In this document: piece after piece, positions 21,737 to 26,976 of the stretch
How positions within the stretch are numbered: position 1 is the first letter of the stretch
Layout: each line of letters starts with the position of its first letter
Notes under the pieces: model-generated
Database searches by the model: none
Seen by the model: only the letters and a program-made list of their open reading frames with translations
Told to the model about the DNA's origin: nothing
IMG/VR virus record: IMGVR_UViG_3300022209_000011
Span: 1-29,821 of that record
Length of the DNA stretch: 29,821 nt
Strand: one strand, 5' to 3'
Origin: a virus
Translations under genes and position numbers: made by a program

Positions 21737-22174
21737 TCAGAACGGTATGTCATCGTCAAATTCATCCGGCGGGACGGAAGCGGCGGCAGGCGGCGCAACC
21801 GGTGGGGCCGTTGGTGCGGCAGGCGGCGCAACCGGTGGGGCCGTTGGTGCGGCAGGCGCGGCTGCAGCAGACGGCGTCAGCCGCAATCCGCCGACGACCT
21901 TGCCGGCCATCATGACGGTGGCGTCGACCCATAAGGTCACCTGCTGGCCAATCCAATTGCCGGATTCTGTGCCATAAGCACCAGCCAGCAGCTGGCCGTT
22001 GGTCTTATTGAGCGGCAAGCCCTTTTCTTTGCCGGCGAACATAACGACCAAGCGCTGCTGATTGTCGACCTCGACAAGATCGACGGCGCTAATTGTCAGC
22101 ACGGGCCTGGCCTGGCCGATATCGTCTTTTGTGACGAAACTGGATTCGCTTTTAATGTAGTTGGTGACGTCCAT
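21737..22174 (-). CDS. SSB-like protein with acidic tip
   Basis: A 145-residue product. Residues 1-100 are beta-rich (DIGQARPVLTISAVDLVEVD, QRLVVMFAGKEKGLPLN, GQQVTLWVDATVMMAGKVVG, GGLRLT). Residues 101-135 are Ala/Pro-rich and hold an 11-residue tandem duplication. The last residues, DEFDDDIPF, match the acidic, Phe-ended tip that SSB proteins use to recruit replication partners. I infer a phage single-strand binding protein. It is the best candidate for a replication protein in the window. It lies next to a winged-helix gene. Confidence 0.6.
   Translation of the reverse strand: MDVTNYIKSESSFVTKDDIGQARPVLTISAVDLVEVDNQQRLVVMFAGKEKGLPLNKTNGQLLAGAYGTESGNWIGQQVTLWVDATVMMAGKVVGGLRLTPSAAAAPAAPTAPPVAPPAAPTAPPVAPPAAASVPPDEFDDDIPF
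21789..21854. repeat. Exact 33-bp tandem duplication in SSB-like gene
   Basis: Two identical 33-bp copies (21789-21821 and 21822-21854) within the minus-strand gene. They encode the Pro/Ala-rich linker unit APTAPPVAPPA twice and so lengthen the flexible linker between the binding domain and the acidic tip. Identical copies with no third-position changes indicate a recent duplication. Confidence 0.9.
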
Positions 22175-22507
22175 TTATTGATTCACTCCGAATAGGGAAT
22201 GCTGCCGATATCGATATTTTTCAGCCGCCCGCCAGCAGTATTCGGGTCGGCCATAGGGTCCGGGTCTTTGTTCGGCGGTCTTTTCCAGCTCGCCAGCCGC
22301 CGTCAGATTCGATATGGCGCGACGAATCGACGTGAGCGGGGCATTAAGCCAGGTGGCGCTGACGGCCTCTGACGGCGTATAGGAGCGCTCAGGGCTGATC
22401 GCGAAAAGTTCCAGCAATTGCTTTTCCTGGGTGGCGGCCTTGACCGCATACCGGCGAAACTCAGCGCCGACCGAGTCGGTCGTGTTGTGATAGCTAACCA
22501 GTCCCAT
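22175..22507 (-). CDS. Winged-helix DNA-binding protein
   Basis: Started at ATG 22507 behind GAGGAG (an upstream ATG would add 25 unlikely residues), this gives 110 residues. The core EKQLLELFAISPERSYTPSE and LTSIRRAISNLTAAGELEKT has an HTH spacing with a final wing GRPEYCWRAA. Winged-helix proteins of this size in early operons can be transcription regulators or replication initiators; the sequence does not decide. Overlaps the preceding 35-residue gene. Confidence 0.65.
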   Translation of the reverse strand: MGLVSYHNTTDSVGAEFRRYAVKAATQEKQLLELFAISPERSYTPSEAVSATWLNAPLTSIRRAISNLTAAGELEKTAEQRPGPYGRPEYCWRAAEKYRYRQHSLFGVNQ

Positions 22508-22601
22508 CGAACCACTCCTCGAATCCGTCCAGTGTGTTGAAGGCGAGCGCGTATTCGCGCTGCCAGTACGTGTAAAGCGCAATCAGTTCGGCGTCAGACA
22601 T
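22494..22601 (-). CDS. 35-residue early peptide
   Basis: Product starts MSDAELIALYTYWQREYALA and ends EEWFDGTG, rich in aromatic residues. The stop overlaps the winged-helix start, and a GAGGAG inside its 3' end serves as the next ribosome site. The start overlaps the upstream membrane-protein gene by eight bases. No function is inferred. Confidence 0.55.
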   Translation of the reverse strand: MSDAELIALYTYWQREYALAFNTLDGFEEWFDGTG

Positions 22602-22725
22602 AAAACACCAGCACGATCAGCAGACCGAGGCCAGCGCCGAAACAGTCGGCCGTCTTTTCCCACTCGCCCAAGTGGCGAACCAAAAAGGCTTTGACGGCCA
22701 GCTCGAAGTGCGTTTCTGTTGTCAT
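22594..22725 (-). CDS. 43-residue one-pass membrane protein
   Basis: From ATG 22725. Product starts MTTETHFELAVKAFLVRHLG; the hydrophobic C-terminal end (FGAGLGLLIVLVFYV) is one membrane helix. An amphipathic N-terminus with a C-terminal anchor would place it on the inner membrane facing the cytoplasm. Tight overlap with the next gene favours expression. Confidence 0.55.
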   Translation of the reverse strand: MTTETHFELAVKAFLVRHLGEWEKTADCFGAGLGLLIVLVFYV

Positions 22726-22755
22726 TTTGTTTGCTCCATGCCTACGCCAGACCCT

Positions 22756-23097
22756 TTACGGCGATCCGTAGGAATATCCGTCTCCACCAGACTCGCCGTA
22801 GCCGTAGCCGTCGCCGTAGCCGTCGCCGTCGCCGTAGCCGTAGCCGTCGCCGTAGCCGGAGCCGGAGCCGGAGCCGTCGCCGGAGCCGTCGCCGGAGCCG
22901 TAGCCGGAGCCGTAGCCGTCAAGGTCGGCGGCTTTCCTGATCCACTCTCGTTCTTCGTGGGTCTTAGCGAACCGGAGGGCAACAGCAGCCGTTACAGCGG
23001 CAGCAATTCCTTTGCAGCGGCGAATGAAAACGCCGACACCATCAGGACAAGCGCCTGCGCGTACTACGTCATCGGCTGTGATTAAGCGACTACCCAT
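22756..23097 (-). CDS. Protein with Gly/Tyr/Asp dipeptide repeat tail
   Basis: From ATG 23097 the product is 113 residues; ATG 23106 is an alternative. The first 65 residues are ordinary: MGSRLITADDVVRAGACPDG, then FIRRCKGIAAAVTAAVALRF and AKTHEEREWI. The remaining 45 residues are almost only G alternating with Y, S or D. The N-terminal part resembles small phage proteins with ITADDVVRAGAC-type openings and a Gly-rich tail. The tail would be disordered and could promote self-association. Overlaps the DUF6948 gene's end by 16 bases. Confidence 0.65.
   Translation of the reverse strand: MGSRLITADDVVRAGACPDGVGVFIRRCKGIAAAVTAAVALRFAKTHEEREWIRKAADLDGYGSGYGSGDGSGDGSGSGSGYGDGYGYGDGDGYGDGYGYGESGGDGYSYGSP
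22790..22921. repeat. Hexanucleotide-type repeat (GCCGTA/GCCGTC/GCCGGA)
   Basis: Roughly 130 bp of imperfect 6-bp repeats built from GCC followed by GTA, GTC or GGA. On the minus strand these read GGC plus TAC, GAC or TCC, giving Gly-Tyr, Gly-Asp and Gly-Ser. The block is prone to slippage, so its copy number may vary between isolates. It also gives long spurious open readings on the plus strand (Arg/Ser) and in a second minus frame (Thr/Ala). Confidence 0.9.
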
Positions 23098-23351
23098 TTC
23101 TTCCACGCATCGTCAGAGATAGTGAAGATAGCCGTAATGTCTCGCAGCGAATCAATGTCGGCTGGCGCGCTGATTAGGCTACTACTGGTCGGGCCGGTAT
23201 CGCACAATTCGTGCAGACCTTTCGTTGTTCCCCAATAGATCGCCATGCGAGCCTCTTTGAGCGCGATCACTTCAGCGTTCATATTCTGATCGTCAGGAAC
23301 GAGCCCGCCGAATACGCCTCGATGCTTCGTGGTGACTAAAACTGTTATCAC
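23082..23351 (-). CDS. DUF6948-like early protein
   Basis: An 89-residue product that uses GTG as start behind a strong AGGAG. It begins ITVLVTTKHRGVFGGLVPDD, then ALKEARMAIYWGTTKGLHEL, CDTGPTSSSLISAPADI and finally FTISDDAWKKWVVA. That run (VTTKHRGVF, arm with AIYW, ADI, a final W) matches the DUF6948 family of small phage proteins, whose function is not known. Upstream is a short gap of about 70 bp; downstream it overlaps the repeat protein. Confidence 0.75.
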   Translation of the reverse strand: MITVLVTTKHRGVFGGLVPDDQNMNAEVIALKEARMAIYWGTTKGLHELCDTGPTSSSLISAPADIDSLRDITAIFTISDDAWKKWVVA

Positions 23352-23419
23352 ATCTATCTCCTGTTGGTTAATTGCCTGATGTAGTCTCGGACAGTAAATG
23401 GTCTACGCCAGTCAGTGGT

Positions 23420-23686
23420 CTATATCCCCTCGATCAATTTGATCGCTTGCTTTTTTAGTCGTCGTTTCTGGCCCTTGTTGTGAGCCGTGATGATGCTGGC
23501 TGTAAGTCCCGCTAAAACGTCCGGTAATTCGCCCGCATCAATCTCGATGCGTCGAGTCATAACCTCGCCACGGGCCTCTAACTCAGTAAGCCGGGAGTCC
23601 ATTTTCTCCATCAACCTTTCTTTGTTGGCCGCACTGAAGAACTCTTGTCGAAGCTTGCCAACTTCGTCGGCGTCTTCTGGCGTCAT
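23420..23686 (-). CDS. Coiled-coil early protein, unknown
   Basis: An 88-residue, mostly helical product: DEVGKLRQEFFSAANKERLM, then MDSRLTELEARGEVMTRRIE, and a basic tail GQKRRLKKQAIKLI. The heptad-like spacing suggests a coiled coil. Start overlaps the previous gene by four bases (ATGA). The stop is followed by a 68-bp gap before the DUF6948 gene, which contains its ribosome site but no further gene I can support. Confidence 0.6.
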   Translation of the reverse strand: MTPEDADEVGKLRQEFFSAANKERLMEKMDSRLTELEARGEVMTRRIEIDAGELPDVLAGLTASIITAHNKGQKRRLKKQAIKLIEGI

Positions 23687-23943
23687 CTTTCTGCTAAGTC
23701 TTTGTGAAACCCCTGCGCCTGCTCGATCAAATAATCGAAGTAGGGATAAACGGGAATTTCCATTTCTTCTGGGTCGCCAAGGAAGCCTGCGTACCCGTAC
23801 AGCTGGCCGTCAGCGCCGTACCAAACAAGAGCGCCGTCAATGTCGTATTCCTCGCCCGTATTGACGTCAATTTCGTGCGTGAAGCAGGCGTATAGATGGC
23901 CGGGTTTGCATTTTTCTGTATCGGTGATTCGTTGCATTTCCAA
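23683..23943 (-). CDS. Acidic early protein, unknown
   Basis: An 86-residue, acidic and aromatic product (KCKPGHLYACFTHEIDVNTG, ALVWYGADGQLYGYAGF, EEMEIPVYPYFDYL). Acidic proteins of this size in early operons sometimes mimic DNA, but nothing specific shows that here. ATG follows AGGAGATTGGAA, a good ribosome site. Next gene starts inside its stop. Confidence 0.6.
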   Translation of the reverse strand: MEMQRITDTEKCKPGHLYACFTHEIDVNTGEEYDIDGALVWYGADGQLYGYAGFLGDPEEMEIPVYPYFDYLIEQAQGFHKDLAER

Positions 23944-23951
23944 TCTCCTAG

Positions 23952-24017
23952 TTAACTGCTCTGCTTGATCTGTTGCTTGACGTTGACCAACGAGAACCAG
24001 CGCAGTGTTTCGGTCAT
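23952..24017 (-). CDS. 21-residue peptide ORF
   Basis: MTETLRWFSLVNVKQQIKQS plus S, from ATG 24017 (ATGA overlap with the preceding stop) to TAA 23952. Tight coupling is the main evidence for translation. Basic C-terminus. May be a leader peptide or only a coupling element. Confidence 0.35.
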   Translation of the reverse strand: MTETLRWFSLVNVKQQIKQSS

Positions 24018-24217
24018 GTAATAACCCGATAGCTTTTGGCTAGTTGCTGAAGGCTGCGCGGTTGCGACGGGCCGTAAGGCGATCCGCAAGTCAGGCCACG
24101 GACATAGAACGTTTCAACATCGCAATTGTCGTCATCCGGTTCGACGCCATCTATCACGAATTTACGCAGCGTTTTTCTATGCTGGAGCTTCACGCCGATG
24201 GCGAAATGATTGTTCAC
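24014..24217 (-). CDS. Early protein, unknown
   Basis: A 67-residue product: MNNHFAIGVKLQHRKTLRKF, VIDGVEPDDDNCDVETFYVR, then GLTCGSPYGPSQPRS. Mixed charge, two Cys, no recognised domain. Starts in an ATGA overlap with the first gene of the operon and ends in an overlap with the 21-residue ORF. Confidence 0.6.
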   Translation of the reverse strand: MNNHFAIGVKLQHRKTLRKFVIDGVEPDDDNCDVETFYVRGLTCGSPYGPSQPRSLQQLAKSYRVIT

Positions 24218-24471
24218 AGCGAGACAATCCCATCGGCTCGGCCTTCCGACTGACGCTTTGCGGCCTCAGTGAAAAGCGGGGACAACTCGGCACTGGCTCT
24301 GTCCCATGCTGGATTGTCGATACTGGACTGAGAAGCGCAGACGCGCTGCAGGCGCTGAATGGCCGCGCTGAGCTGGGCGTTGGTCATGTTGCTGATGCGG
24401 TCGCGCTCAATCGGCCATGGGTTTGCTTCTTTTAGTGCTGATACGAAATTCCGTTGTTGTTCGGTGGTCAT
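24214..24471 (-). CDS. First gene of the leftward early operon, unknown
   Basis: An 85-residue, largely helical product (EQQRNFVSALKEANPWPIER, NMTNAQLSAAIQRLQRVCAS, SAELSPLFTEAAKRQSEGRA). It directly follows the divergent control region, with a GAAAGAG ribosome site, so it should be the first early product after infection. No domain is recognised. Confidence 0.65.
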   Translation of the reverse strand: MTTEQQRNFVSALKEANPWPIERDRISNMTNAQLSAAIQRLQRVCASQSSIDNPAWDRASAELSPLFTEAAKRQSEGRADGIVSL

Positions 24472-24543
24472 GGTCTCTTTCTACACTTGACGTTGGGATC
24501 AGCTTCCCATAAGCTCGACCCACTGTCAAGGAAATAAATCCGC
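24472..24543. promoter_or_regulatory. Divergent early control region with 45-bp dyad
   Basis: The 72 bp between the leftward operon and the rightward HTH gene. A dyad at 24486-24530 is centred on 24508: CTTGAC pairs with GTCAAG at the edges, four bases (TGGG/CCCA) pair further in, and AGCTT/AAGCT flank the centre. TTGACG (plus, 24487-24492) and TTGACA (minus, 24524-24529) are -35-like boxes. With 17-bp spacing the plus strand has TAAGCT and the minus strand GAAGCT as poor -10 boxes. The two transcripts probably start here and overlap an operator for the adjacent HTH protein. Confidence 0.55.
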
Positions 24544-24744
24544 ATGAACCAGAAAGTTTTCAATCTTCAGAACAGGGTCAATCACCTGCGCGACGTCGGT
24601 TGGACGTGGGCCGATCTAGGCCGCGAATCGGGCATCGAGCAAAGTTACCTGCGGAAGTTCGCAGGCGGCCAGATTCCCGACCCGTCGCTGACGCGATTCG
24701 AAACCATGACCAAGTTGGTGCGCAAGCTGGAGCGGCGACAATGA
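24544..24744 (+). CDS. Small HTH protein, Cro-like candidate
   Basis: A 66-residue protein with a helix-turn-helix core RVNHLRDVGWTWADLGRESG followed by IEQSYLRKFAGGQIPDPS and a closing RFETMTKLVRKLERRQ. The pattern of W-x-x-L-G/A-x-x-S-G-I and S-Y-L-R-K-F is that of Cro/CI-type HTH domains. At 66 residues it holds little beyond the DNA-binding domain. It is encoded right beside the 45-bp dyad, the expected place for a regulator of the divergent promoters. AAGGA lies a little far upstream of ATG. Confidence 0.75.
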   Translation: MNQKVFNLQNRVNHLRDVGWTWADLGRESGIEQSYLRKFAGGQIPDPSLTRFETMTKLVRKLERRQ

Positions 24745-24938
24745 GACCACCAGCCGCAATCAGCCTGTACGCACGGGAAAGCCGCCGGATGGCGCGATTG
24801 GCTCGCACCTATCGCTTTATGCGCAATGATCCGATCTCGGCTCAGATCGCAGCACAGCGCGCCGAGGCGGCCCTTCTTTTGATGCAGATCGAGGTAGCAG
24901 ACCATGCCACAGAGCGCCGAAGACAACGCAATCCGTGA
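24741..24938 (+). CDS. Small basic helical protein
   Basis: A 65-residue product from ATG 24741, in a four-base overlap with the HTH gene. It is Arg-rich and helical (RESRRMARLARTYRFMRND, ISAQIAAQRAEAALLLMQIE, ATERRRQRNP). May bind nucleic acid. The end overlaps the following gene by about 35 bases, which is longer than usual here and leaves the exact extent in doubt. Confidence 0.55.
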   Translation: MRPPAAISLYARESRRMARLARTYRFMRNDPISAQIAAQRAEAALLLMQIEVADHATERRRQRNP

Positions 24939-25146
24939 AGAGCAGCGGGCGCTCGCCGTCCGAAAGGCTTATGAGAACGCACTGACCCGCAAAAAGATCG
25001 TCTGGCTGGCGCTCAAAGCGGGCGTCGATCTTGAATATCTGGCGATGCGCTATAACCTGACCAGCGTCGAGAAGGCCAACGCCGCCGCCGGCCTGGCCGC
25101 CCATCGAGCCGAGAAAGAACGCGACAAGCAACGGGGCAAGGCGTGA
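24904..25146 (+). CDS. Small HTH-like or helical protein
   Basis: An 80-residue product (EEQRALAVRKAYENALTRKK, IVWLALKAGVDLEYLAMRYN, LTSVEKANAAAGLAAHRAEK) with a possible HTH in the GVDLEYLAMRYNLTSVEKAN segment and a strongly basic C-terminus (ERDKQRGKA). Sits in a short rightward control operon. Overlaps the next gene by four bases. Confidence 0.55.
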   Translation: MPQSAEDNAIREEQRALAVRKAYENALTRKKIVWLALKAGVDLEYLAMRYNLTSVEKANAAAGLAAHRAEKERDKQRGKA

Positions 25147-25298
25147 AGCTCGCGCCCATCCAACCGAAGTGCGAGACCTGCCGCCATCCTTTCGAACCGA
25201 CAGCGCCGCACCAGCGCTTCGATAAGCGCGCCTGCCGTCAAAAGGCGTACCGGTCGCGGCTGGCGTTGAAACAAAAAAGCCCCGGTGACGGGGCTTAG
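25143..25298 (+). CDS. 51-residue zinc-ribbon protein
   Basis: From GTG 25143, in a four-base overlap. The product contains CETCRHPFEP and, after a basic RFDKRACRQKAYRSRL, one further Cys; the CxxC-x-x-x-F...K-R-x-C-x-x-x-C/Y pattern is that of small zinc ribbons like those in phage early and transcription-affecting proteins. Three of four ligands are clear; the last is uncertain. Its last codons and stop lie inside the hairpin of a minus-strand terminator. Confidence 0.6.
   Translation: MKLAPIQPKCETCRHPFEPTAPHQRFDKRACRQKAYRSRLALKQKSPGDGA
25271..25296 (-). terminator. Minus-strand intrinsic terminator
   Basis: An 8-bp perfect stem AAGCCCCG/CGGGGCTT (25277-25284 and 25289-25296) with a four-base loop. 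Read on the minus strand the stem is followed by six T. On the plus strand it is followed by AGTTGCG, too T-poor for a strong plus-strand terminator. No annotated minus-strand gene ends here, so it most likely ends a minus-strand non-coding transcript or blocks leftward read-through. Confidence 0.75.
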
Positions 25299-25547
25299 TT
25301 GCGTACGGGCGGTGGTTCCTGTACTTTCCCAAGTGCTGACCTGGAATGGACGTGATTCTACTGGTGTTCTGCCTAGAATCCAACCATCCCAAACCAGCCC
25401 GGACGGGCTAGACCACGGCATCGGTTATTGCGCGGCGACAGCGACCACGGCTGACGGTGGGGCGAATCTACGGGCGGGAGACCCAACCAGTTCAAGCAGT
25501 TTCTGCGGCTGGGCGGGATGGCCGAGTACCCGCAATAAACAATTCTT
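25299..25547 (-). ncRNA. Candidate structured RNA region (C4-antisense-like?)
   Basis: About 250 bp with no convincing ORF on either strand and several potential hairpins: AGCCC/GGGCT around 25396-25409, CCAC/GTGG around 25445-25460, GCAG-TTT-CTGC near 25496-25506, and GCGGG/CCCGC at 25513-25533. On the minus strand it is followed immediately by the intrinsic terminator at 25271-25296, which fits a short RNA of roughly 250 nt. From memory, the 25480-25545 stretch recalls structured RNAs seen in other proteobacterial phages, including the C4 antisense RNA class, but this is not verified. The plus orientation, as a leader for the next gene, is also possible. Confidence 0.4.
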
Positions 25548-25751
25548 ATGGCTGACACAATGAAACCAACCGACCCAAACCAATGCGCTTTCTGCGGGCA
25601 AGCCTTTGTGCTGCGGCCGCCGAATCTGGCGCAATATCACTTCTCAGGCGGGCTCAAGGCTTGGTTATGCTCAGGGTCTGAGCGCTGCCTGACGGGCTTT
25701 CGAAAAAAAAGGGGGCTGCCACCGCTTCGGGCGCGGCAGCCGAGTCGATAA
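25548..25751 (+). CDS. Small zinc-finger protein
   Basis: A 67-residue product (or 63 from the second ATG at 25560). It has CAFCGQAFVL near the N-terminus, LAQYHFSGGLK and AWLCSGSERCLTGF, giving a four-Cys (CxxC...CxxxxxC) site, then a basic tail (FRKKRGLPPLRARQPSR). Likely zinc-binding, perhaps an RNA- or DNA-contacting phage regulator. Most of its 3' end forms the minus-strand terminator at 25703-25741. It lacks an obvious ribosome site, so a leader structure may control it. Confidence 0.6.
   Translation: MADTMKPTDPNQCAFCGQAFVLRPPNLAQYHFSGGLKAWLCSGSERCLTGFRKKRGLPPLRARQPSR
25703..25741 (-). terminator. Second minus-strand intrinsic terminator
   Basis: A 7-bp stem GGCTGCC/GGCAGCC (25714-25720 and 25735-25741) with extra inner pairing around CGCTTCGGGCG. 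On the minus strand it is followed by CCC and eight T, a textbook Rho-independent terminator. It lies wholly inside a plus-strand gene, so codon use there serves two purposes. It would stop leftward transcripts from the right before they reach the putative RNA locus. Confidence 0.75.
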
Positions 25752-25762
25752 CTAAAACAGGA

Positions 25763-25842
25763 GGCGGTAGGGGCCGGCGCAGCGCGCACACAAACTGCTT
25801 AACTTCTCTTGAATAGATGCGTACCGGCCCCGCTATCCGACA
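25763..25842. repeat. GC-rich inverted repeat before the nuclease gene
   Basis: GGGGCCGG at 25770-25777 and CCGGCCCC at 25824-25831 form an 8-bp perfect inverted repeat with a 46-bp spacer. The spacer is AT-richer (ACTGCTTAACTTCTCTTGAA). On the plus strand this folds the leader of the following nuclease gene; on the minus strand it precedes the terminator at 25703-25741. May be a regulatory hairpin or another small RNA; no further evidence. Confidence 0.5.
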
Positions 25843-26178
25843 ATGTCAAAACTCGAACAAGCCCTTATTTTTCAGCTGAAGGCCGTCAAACTGACCTTCG
25901 AGATCGAATACCGATTCCATGAGACCCGGCGCTGGCGCTTTGACGTCGCCTTTCCTGACGACCTGATCGCGATCGAGTGCGAGGGCACGACCTTTTACGG
26001 CAAGAATGCCAACGGATCGATGAAGCTGGGCCGCCATCAAACGGCCATCGGCTTCGAGCGTGACTGCGAAAAGTACAATGCCGCCGCCGAGCTCGGTTGG
26101 CGCGTCTTTCGTTATACCGACAAGCAGATCAAGTCAGGCATCGCCTGGCAGCAGATCGAAAGGCTGGTGAGGAAATAG
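25843..26178 (+). CDS. PD-(D/E)XK nuclease, Vsr/DUF559-like
   Basis: A 111-residue protein with the core WRFDVAFPDDLIAIECEG (31-48): D34 in the second strand and the E45-x-E47 pair in the third, matching the PD-(D/E)XK metal site (here with ExE replacing ExK). This is followed by GRHQTAIGFERDCEKYNAAA (63-82) and GWRVFRYTDKQI (85-96), common to Vsr/DUF559-type and Holliday-junction-resolvase-like single-domain nucleases. Probable role: DNA branch processing before packaging, or DNA degradation. Preceded by the GC-rich inverted repeat. Confidence 0.75.
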   Translation: MSKLEQALIFQLKAVKLTFEIEYRFHETRRWRFDVAFPDDLIAIECEGTTFYGKNANGSMKLGRHQTAIGFERDCEKYNAAAELGWRVFRYTDKQIKSGIAWQQIERLVRK

Positions 26179-26236
26179 GCCACAGCGCTCGGCAATGCGC
26201 TAGAATCAAACCAGCGGCAATTAGAGGACTAGCAAA

Positions 26237-26683
26237 ATGTCATCGATGACTGACGGTTTTGAGAATGTGCTGTGCGATCTGCTGTTCAACAATACGGCCA
26301 TTGCCAACATCGGTGACGCGACCGGATTGCCGGCGACCGCCGTGGCGGGCTCGACGCAGATTGCGCTGGCAACAGTGGCGTTTAACGACGCCGATACGCT
26401 GTTGACCGCCGATGAGGTCGCCTATACCGGCTATGCCAGACCGACGCAGGCGCGCAGCTCGGCCGGCTGGACGGTATCGGGCGCCGTAGCCTCGAACGCG
26501 GCGCTTGAGCAGTTCGGCGAAATGACGGCCGGCGGGCCTGATACCGTGGTGCACGCGGGGCTAGGCTTCATCGCCACCGGCGATATCTTGCGGCTTCACC
26601 AGGATTTAGCGTCCGATCTGGTCATCAATAACGGCGTTAATCCTCAATTCGCTATCGGCGCAATGACCTGGACTTTTGCCTAA
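26237..26683 (+). CDS. Tail fibre-associated structural protein
   Basis: A 148-residue product behind AGAGGAC. It begins MTDGFENVLCDLLFNNTAIA, then IGDATGLPATAVAGSTQIAL, DEVAYTGYARPTQARSSAGW, VSGAVASNAALEQF and a closing NNGVNPQFAIGAMTWTF. This whole sequence pattern is a common structural protein of proteobacterial siphophages, usually next to tail-fibre genes. It starts the right-hand late module. The 58 bp before it contain no other gene; a promoter may lie there but no clear hexamers were found. Confidence 0.8.
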   Translation: MSSMTDGFENVLCDLLFNNTAIANIGDATGLPATAVAGSTQIALATVAFNDADTLLTADEVAYTGYARPTQARSSAGWTVSGAVASNAALEQFGEMTAGGPDTVVHAGLGFIATGDILRLHQDLASDLVINNGVNPQFAIGAMTWTFA

Positions 26684-26976
26684 TGGATATCGCCCGCACT
26701 ATCAAGCGCGGGGCGCTCGGCCTGGTATCTTTCCGGGTCTTGATTCGCGGCACTGACATTGTGCTCGAGATCGATGGGCGCGAAGTGCCTGCATTCAGCC
26801 CGGATAAGGCGCTTGATATCGCCGTCGGGCTCAACTACGCGGCCAAGCGAGTTAAACAGCGTTACAACATGGGCGTCGTGGCTCATGGCATCGCCGACCT
26901 GACCGATGCGGTCGCCGATGAGCGGCAAATACAAAAGAACAGGGACGGCACGGCGAGCTTCGGGGTTAAACGATGA
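26683..26976 (+). CDS. Fibre-module protein, unknown
   Basis: A 97-residue protein that starts in a TAATG overlap. It begins MDIARTIKRGALGLVSFRVL, continues GTDIVLEIDGREVPAFSPDK and ends with charged helix KRVKQRYNMGVVAHGIADLT. No domain is recognised. Its position between two structural genes suggests a role in tail-fibre assembly. Ends in an ATGA overlap. Confidence 0.6.
   Translation: MDIARTIKRGALGLVSFRVLIRGTDIVLEIDGREVPAFSPDKALDIAVGLNYAAKRVKQRYNMGVVAHGIADLTDAVADERQIQKNRDGTASFGVKR

Noticed and set aside
22722-22982. Alternative minus-strand Thr/Ala-rich frame over the same repeat
   Set aside because: No normal protein domain on either side and it overlaps the better-supported Gly/Tyr/Asp frame.
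22719-23085. Plus-strand open frames over the hexanucleotide repeat (Arg/Ser- or Val/Ala-rich)
   Set aside because: They arise from the GCCGTA-type repeat; the minus-strand frame joins an ordinary N-terminal domain and fits the leftward operon.
24817-25421. Long minus-strand readings opposite the control operon
   Set aside because: They oppose overlapping, coupled plus-strand genes with zinc-ribbon and HTH-like features, and run through a terminator.
25505-25540. tRNA-like GGATGGCCGAG segment
   Set aside because: Resembles a tRNA D-arm region, but no acceptor stem, T-loop motif or complete cloverleaf can be drawn.
25285-25563. Plus-strand 92-codon ORF and minus-strand ORFs at 25373-25640
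   Set aside because: No start context and no overlap logic with neighbours. The composition follows the potential hairpins, so a structured RNA explains the stretch better.
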